DNA from: an uncultured Anaerolineaceae bacterium | GTDB taxonomy: Bacteria > Chloroflexota > Anaerolineae > Anaerolineales > Anaerolineaceae | DNA: 7,578 nt | Direction of reading: 5' to 3' | Assembly: GCA_937920255.1 (NCBI GenBank) | Contig: CALDSL010000335.1 | Location: 1 to 7,578, forward strand | Part shown: one piece after another, positions 5,339-7,578 of the stretch | How the letters are laid out: each line of letters begins with the position of its first letter | Numbering within the stretch: position 1 is the first letter of the stretch | Notes under the pieces: model-generated | The model's database searches: none | Told to the model about the DNA's origin: nothing | What the model saw: only the letters and a program-made list of their open reading frames with translations | Translations under genes and position numbers: made by a program

Positions 5339-6702
5339 GGGACGTTCGCGGGAACCGGGGTGAGGAAATAGATGGTCACGTTGGAATGCCAGTTGGTGAA
5401 GTTCTCCTCATCATACCCCAGATCGATCCACGGAGTGCCGGGAATGCCGCCGCCCGTATCGGCGATGGTGCCGATTCCATAGCCGGGCACGTAAACGCGC
5501 TGCCCGGCGAACTGCGCGTACCACGACTGGGTGACGGCGATGATGCCCTTGGTGAGCGGGATGCCGCTGGCGGTGCTCTTGCTGCAGCGCCCCATGCCCT
5601 GCCGGCAGGGTGAATAGGATGTGGCGTAGACCGTGGCGGTGCGGTAGTACTCGATCTGCCCGTCGGGCGTGTCGAGGGTCTGAATGACCGGGCGGGTGCC
5701 CAACCCCACCACCTGAGTCTTGGGCTCGCTGACCACCCACTCCGCTTCGCTCTCTCGCGAGACTTCCGCGCCGTTCTCATAGCGCACGCGCTCGCGGGTG
5801 ACCTTCAACCCGTACTGCCCGGGATCGATCACCTTGCGCGTGTCGAGGTCGGTCTCGGCGTCGGGCTGGTAGGTGCTCTCGAAGGGCAGCACCGTCTGCG
5901 CCAGCACCACATCTTCGCGCACGCGCGTCACGTGGATTACGCCGTCCGCCGGAAGCGGGTCACCCGCCGCGGGTTCGGAGAAATCCATGCCCTGCAGGGA
6001 GATCCCCGCCTCAGCCAGCGCCGCGCCCACCTGCTGCGCGGCGGAACGGGCCTGGATCACCTGCCCGCCGGCGTGGATCTCGAGCGGCACGGCGCGACGT
6101 AGCGTGGCATGAACGGCGGAAACCAGGCGGGTGGATGGGTCCGGCTCCAGGTGGTCGCCGGGGCGCAGGCTGATGCCGGCGTCCCACAGCGCGCCGGCCA
6201 GAGTCGGCGCGGCCGAGCGCAGCACACGCTCCTGGCCGTCTTCAACCAGGGTGATCTCCACCGCCGGGCGCACCTGCAGGGCGTAGTGCTCGCCGGGGGG
6301 CAGCGGCTGATCGGGCAGCACGCGCTGGCCGTCCAGATAGAGGTAATCATCCGCGCCCAGCATGATTCCGACCTGCGAGAGCAGCGCGCGCGGCATGCGC
6401 TCGCTGCTGGCCAGGTGGAACGGGATGCCCTGATAATCAATCGAAACCGGCCGGGCATGTTCGAACTGGATCTCTGAAACGCCGGCCAGCAGGCTGTCCG
6501 CGGGCGGTTCCACCCGGTCTTCCGGGCGAGGGTTAATCCCCGCGGCGCGCAGCGCGTCGCCCACCGTCAGCGCGAAGGTCGATACCGCCTGCGGCTGGCC
6601 GTCGACGACCACGGTGACCTGGCGCTGCAGGAAGAAAAACGCCAGCAGCGCGGCGACCACCACCAGCCCCAGCGGGATGAAGAATTGGGGTTTTCGTATC
6701 AT
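5323..6702 (-). CDS. YabE-like cell-wall protein: DUF348 repeats, G5 and 3D domains
   Basis: This 459-residue exported or membrane-anchored protein is related to B. subtilis YabE and to Rpf/Sps-type cell-wall proteins. Seen: MIRK and then one hydrophobic segment (about 7-25, IPLGLVVVAALLAFFFL); four DUF348-like repeats (about 27-67, 85-124, 147-187, 203-243), the clearest with VGDALRAAGI, LAGALWDAGI and VGAALAEAGI; a G5-like region (about 257-337); and a C-terminal 3D domain (about 355-447) with VYVPGYG, IADTGGGIPG and WIDLGYDEENF, holding acidic residues D415 and D427. C366 and C373 may form a disulfide. The 3D domain resembles the MltA barrel, so a role in peptidoglycan cleavage or remodelling is likely but unproven. 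The frame stays open to 6807, but that start lies inside the tRNA-Phe gene. The ATG at 6702 puts the membrane segment at the N-terminus. No Shine-Dalgarno site is seen and the promoter lies almost at the start codon. Confidence 0.9.
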   Translation of the reverse strand: MIRKPQFFIPLGLVVVAALLAFFFLQRQVTVVVDGQPQAVSTFALTVGDALRAAGINPRPEDRVEPPADSLLAGVSEIQFEHARPVSIDYQGIPFHLASSERMPRALLSQVGIMLGADDYLYLDGQRVLPDQPLPPGEHYALQVRPAVEITLVEDGQERVLRSAAPTLAGALWDAGISLRPGDHLEPDPSTRLVSAVHATLRRAVPLEIHAGGQVIQARSAAQQVGAALAEAGISLQGMDFSEPAAGDPLPADGVIHVTRVREDVVLAQTVLPFESTYQPDAETDLDTRKVIDPGQYGLKVTRERVRYENGAEVSRESEAEWVVSEPKTQVVGLGTRPVIQTLDTPDGQIEYYRTATVYATSYSPCRQGMGRCSKSTASGIPLTKGIIAVTQSWYAQFAGQRVYVPGYGIGTIADTGGGIPGTPWIDLGYDEENFTNWHSNVTIYFLTPVPANVPWRLP

Positions 6703-6711
6703 CTTGCGCGA

Positions 6712-6740
6712 ATTGTACCAGAGAGTAGGGGCTGGTGAAA
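6712..6740 (-). promoter_or_regulatory. Extended -10 promoter for the yabE-like/rsmA transcript
   Basis: On the minus strand TACAAT (6717-6712) is preceded by TGG, an extended -10. TTTCAC (6740-6735) is a weak -35 at 17 nt. Counting from the -10, transcription should start near 6705, only 3 nt before the ATG at 6702. The mRNA would be essentially leaderless, which agrees with the absence of a ribosome site. The element lies just downstream of the tRNA terminator. Confidence 0.6.
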
Positions 6741-6742
6741 CC

Positions 6743-6769
6743 AAAAAGCACCCGCGCGGGGTGCTTTTT
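6743..6769 (-). terminator. Intrinsic terminator of the tRNA-Phe gene
   Basis: This is a perfect 11-bp stem, AAAAAGCACCC (6743-6753) with GGGTGCTTTTT (6759-6769), and a GCGCG loop. On the minus strand it starts 3 nt after the tRNA end and finishes with five T. It is symmetrical, so it could act in both directions, but only the tRNA runs into it. It separates the tRNA from the yabE-like gene. Confidence 0.88.
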
Positions 6770-6772
6770 GTG

Positions 6773-6845
6773 TGCCGAGAGCCGGGATCGGACCGGCGAC
6801 ACCGCAATTTTCAGTCGCGTGCTCTACCAACTGAGCTATCTCGGC
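6773..6845 (-). tRNA. tRNA-Phe (GAA anticodon)
   Basis: The 73-nt cloverleaf folds fully on the minus strand. The acceptor is GCCGAGA/TCTCGGC, the D arm GCTC-AGTTGGTA-GAGC, and the anticodon stem CGCGA/TTGCG (one G-U pair) with loop CTGAAAA, so the anticodon is GAA. The variable loop is GTGTC, the T stem GCCGG/CCGGC, and the discriminator base is A73. CCA is not encoded (CAC follows), so it must be added after transcription. The T-loop reads TCCGATC, with C where nearly all elongator tRNAs have U (pseudouridine) at position 55. The gene has its own promoter and terminator. Confidence 0.95.
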
Positions 6846-6871
6846 AGAACGTCCTGTGCGAACGTGCCCAT

Positions 6872-6900
6872 ATTCTAACGGCACATGGCGTGGTTGTCAA
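6872..6900 (-). promoter_or_regulatory. Promoter of tRNA-Phe
   Basis: On the minus strand TTGACA (6900-6895) and TAGAAT (6877-6872) are 17 nt apart. The predicted start is near 6865, about 20 nt before the mature tRNA 5' end, leaving a short leader for RNase P to remove. Confidence 0.82.
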
Positions 6901-6926
6901 GAATACGGGGGGAAAGAAGTTGAATC

Positions 6927-6961
6927 CCCTCCCCACCTTACGAAAGGGTTAATTGGGAGGG
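6927..6961. repeat. Short inverted repeat between divergent tRNA and coaE promoters
   Basis: CCCTCCC (6927-6933) and GGGAGGG (6955-6961) are perfect complements around a 21-nt centre, ending 2 nt before the coaE -35 box. It may be an operator, a worn piece of a dispersed repeat, or chance. Nothing else is seen in the 6846-7042 gap apart from the two promoters and the coaE leader. Confidence 0.35.
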
Positions 6962-6962
6962 T

Positions 6963-6991
6963 TTGACAATGCCCCTTCCAGCGTCTACAAT
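6963..6991 (+). promoter_or_regulatory. Promoter of coaE
   Basis: TTGACA (6963-6968) and TACAAT (6986-6991) are separated by exactly 17 nt, a near-consensus sigma-70-type promoter. The predicted start is at or near G6998, leaving a leader of about 45 nt before the GTG start. Confidence 0.85.
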
Positions 6992-6997
6992 GAAAAA

Positions 6998-7013
6998 GGT
7001 ATGCTTCCATACC
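6998..7013 (+). other. Predicted 5'-terminal hairpin in the coaE leader
   Basis: GGTATG (6998-7003) and CATACC (7008-7013) form a perfect 6-bp stem with loop CTTC. The first base of the stem coincides with the transcription start predicted from the -10 box. Hairpins at the very 5' end can slow mRNA decay; that role here is inference. Confidence 0.5.
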
Positions 7014-7031
7014 CGCTATCATCGATTATTT

Positions 7032-7037
7032 AAGGAG
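7032..7037 (+). promoter_or_regulatory. Ribosome binding site that fixes the coaE GTG start
   Basis: AAGGAG lies 5 nt before the GTG at 7043. The first in-frame ATG falls after the P-loop (residue 26), so GTG is the only sensible start. Confidence 0.85.
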
Positions 7038-7042
7038 CGGCC

Positions 7043-7578
7043 GTGAGCAAGTGGGCAGGGAAAACCGTCATCGGGCTGACAGGCAATATTGGTACCGGCA
7101 AGAGTGTGGTGCGCCGCATGTTGGAACACCTGGGCGCATATGGGATTGACGCCGACGCGCTCGCCCACCGCGCCATCGCCAAAGGCGCTCCTGGGTACCA
7201 GCAGGTAGTGCAGATGTTTGGGCGCTGGGTGCTGGCCGCGGATGGGCAGATCGACCGCGCGCGGCTGGGCAAAGTGGTTTTCTCGGACCCGCAGGCGCTG
7301 GCCGAACTGGAAAAGATCATCCACCCGCTGGTGGATCAGGCGATTGATATTCTGGTGCGCCGCGCCACCCAGCCGGTGGTGGTGATCGAAGCCATCAAGC
7401 TGCTGGAAGTGGGGCTGGGCAAAAAGTGCGACAGCATTTGGGTCACCTATGCGCCGGCGCAGGAACAGGCTGCGCGGCTGGTGCGCAACCGCCGCATGAG
7501 CGAGGCCGAGGCCCGCCGCCGCATCGAGGCGCAGTCGCCGCAGGAACAGAAAATTGCCGCCGCCACGGTGGTGATCAA
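7043..7578 (+). CDS. coaE: Dephospho-CoA kinase (3' end missing)
   Basis: This enzyme carries out the last step of coenzyme A synthesis, phosphorylating the 3'-hydroxyl of dephospho-CoA with ATP in the cytoplasm. The window holds 178 codons of a protein usually near 200 residues. Seen: P-loop GLTGNIGTGKS (11-21), DADALAH (36-42) for substrate binding, KIIHP (91-95), the lid-type region RLVRNRRMSEAEARRRIEAQ (145-164), and QEQK (167-170). The usual DxPLLFE motif is replaced by IEAIKLLE (115-122), a variant I associate with Chloroflexota; this is recall, not a search result. It starts with GTG behind AAGGAG and has its own near-consensus promoter and a leader hairpin. The tRNA-Phe gene is divergent upstream. 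Whether more genes follow in the operon is not visible. Confidence 0.95.
   Translation, partial: MSKWAGKTVIGLTGNIGTGKSVVRRMLEHLGAYGIDADALAHRAIAKGAPGYQQVVQMFGRWVLAADGQIDRARLGKVVFSDPQALAELEKIIHPLVDQAIDILVRRATQPVVVIEAIKLLEVGLGKKCDSIWVTYAPAQEQAARLVRNRRMSEAEARRRIEAQSPQEQKIAAATVVI

Noticed and set aside
6703..6807. 35-residue N-terminal extension of the yabE-like protein
   Set aside because: The extended frame starts inside the tRNA-Phe gene and crosses its terminator. The ATG at 6702 gives a normal N-terminal membrane segment.

Overview
The window reads as chromosomal DNA from a GC-rich bacterium. A member of the Chloroflexota, Anaerolineae-like, is my best guess. The grounds are the pairing of a Roadblock/LC7 protein with a V4R-domain protein, the free use of TTG and GTG starts behind clear AAGGAG/AGGAG sites, and the CoaE variant with IEAIKLLE where most bacteria have a DxPLL-type motif. 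This assignment is inference, because no marker gene settles it. The ordinary parts are tightly packed and carry textbook sigma-70-type promoters. I saw no phage, transposase, CRISPR array or toxin genes.

Layout. Positions 1-1484 (minus) hold the start of a NitT/TauT-type ABC importer operon: a lipoprotein substrate-binding protein, then an ATPase that runs off the left edge. A 219-bp intergenic region (1485-1703) carries divergent promoters. Positions 1704-4342 (plus) form one four-gene operon with gaps of 9-14 nt: Roadblock/LC7 protein, V4R-domain protein, response regulator fused to a degenerate GGDEF domain, and a Dpm1-like polyprenol-phosphate mannose synthase. Positions 4343-4489 lie between convergent genes and hold a strong intrinsic terminator and an 81-bp nested inverted repeat. 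Positions 4490-6702 (minus) hold rsmA (ksgA) and, upstream and overlapping it by 16 nt, a YabE-like cell-wall protein (DUF348 repeats, G5, 3D). Next comes a minus-strand tRNA-Phe (6773-6845) with its own promoter and terminator. Finally coaE (dephospho-CoA kinase) starts at 7043 on the plus strand and runs off the right edge.

How the parts work together. The ABC genes are a solute uptake system whose substrate cannot be named from sequence. The Roadblock, V4R and receiver/pseudo-GGDEF genes look like a compact signalling module: a small-ligand sensor candidate, a GTPase-partner scaffold and a phosphorylatable regulator whose output domain has lost its catalytic motif. It is co-transcribed with an enzyme that supplies lipid-linked mannose. 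This is the part of the window most likely to be an undescribed system, although its kinase and any GTPase are not in view. The YabE-like/rsmA pair recalls the yabE-rnmV-ksgA order of Bacillus, with rnmV missing. Smaller oddities are a tRNA-Phe with C instead of U at position 55, a probably leaderless yabE-like mRNA, and two transcripts predicted to begin inside a 5'-terminal hairpin.
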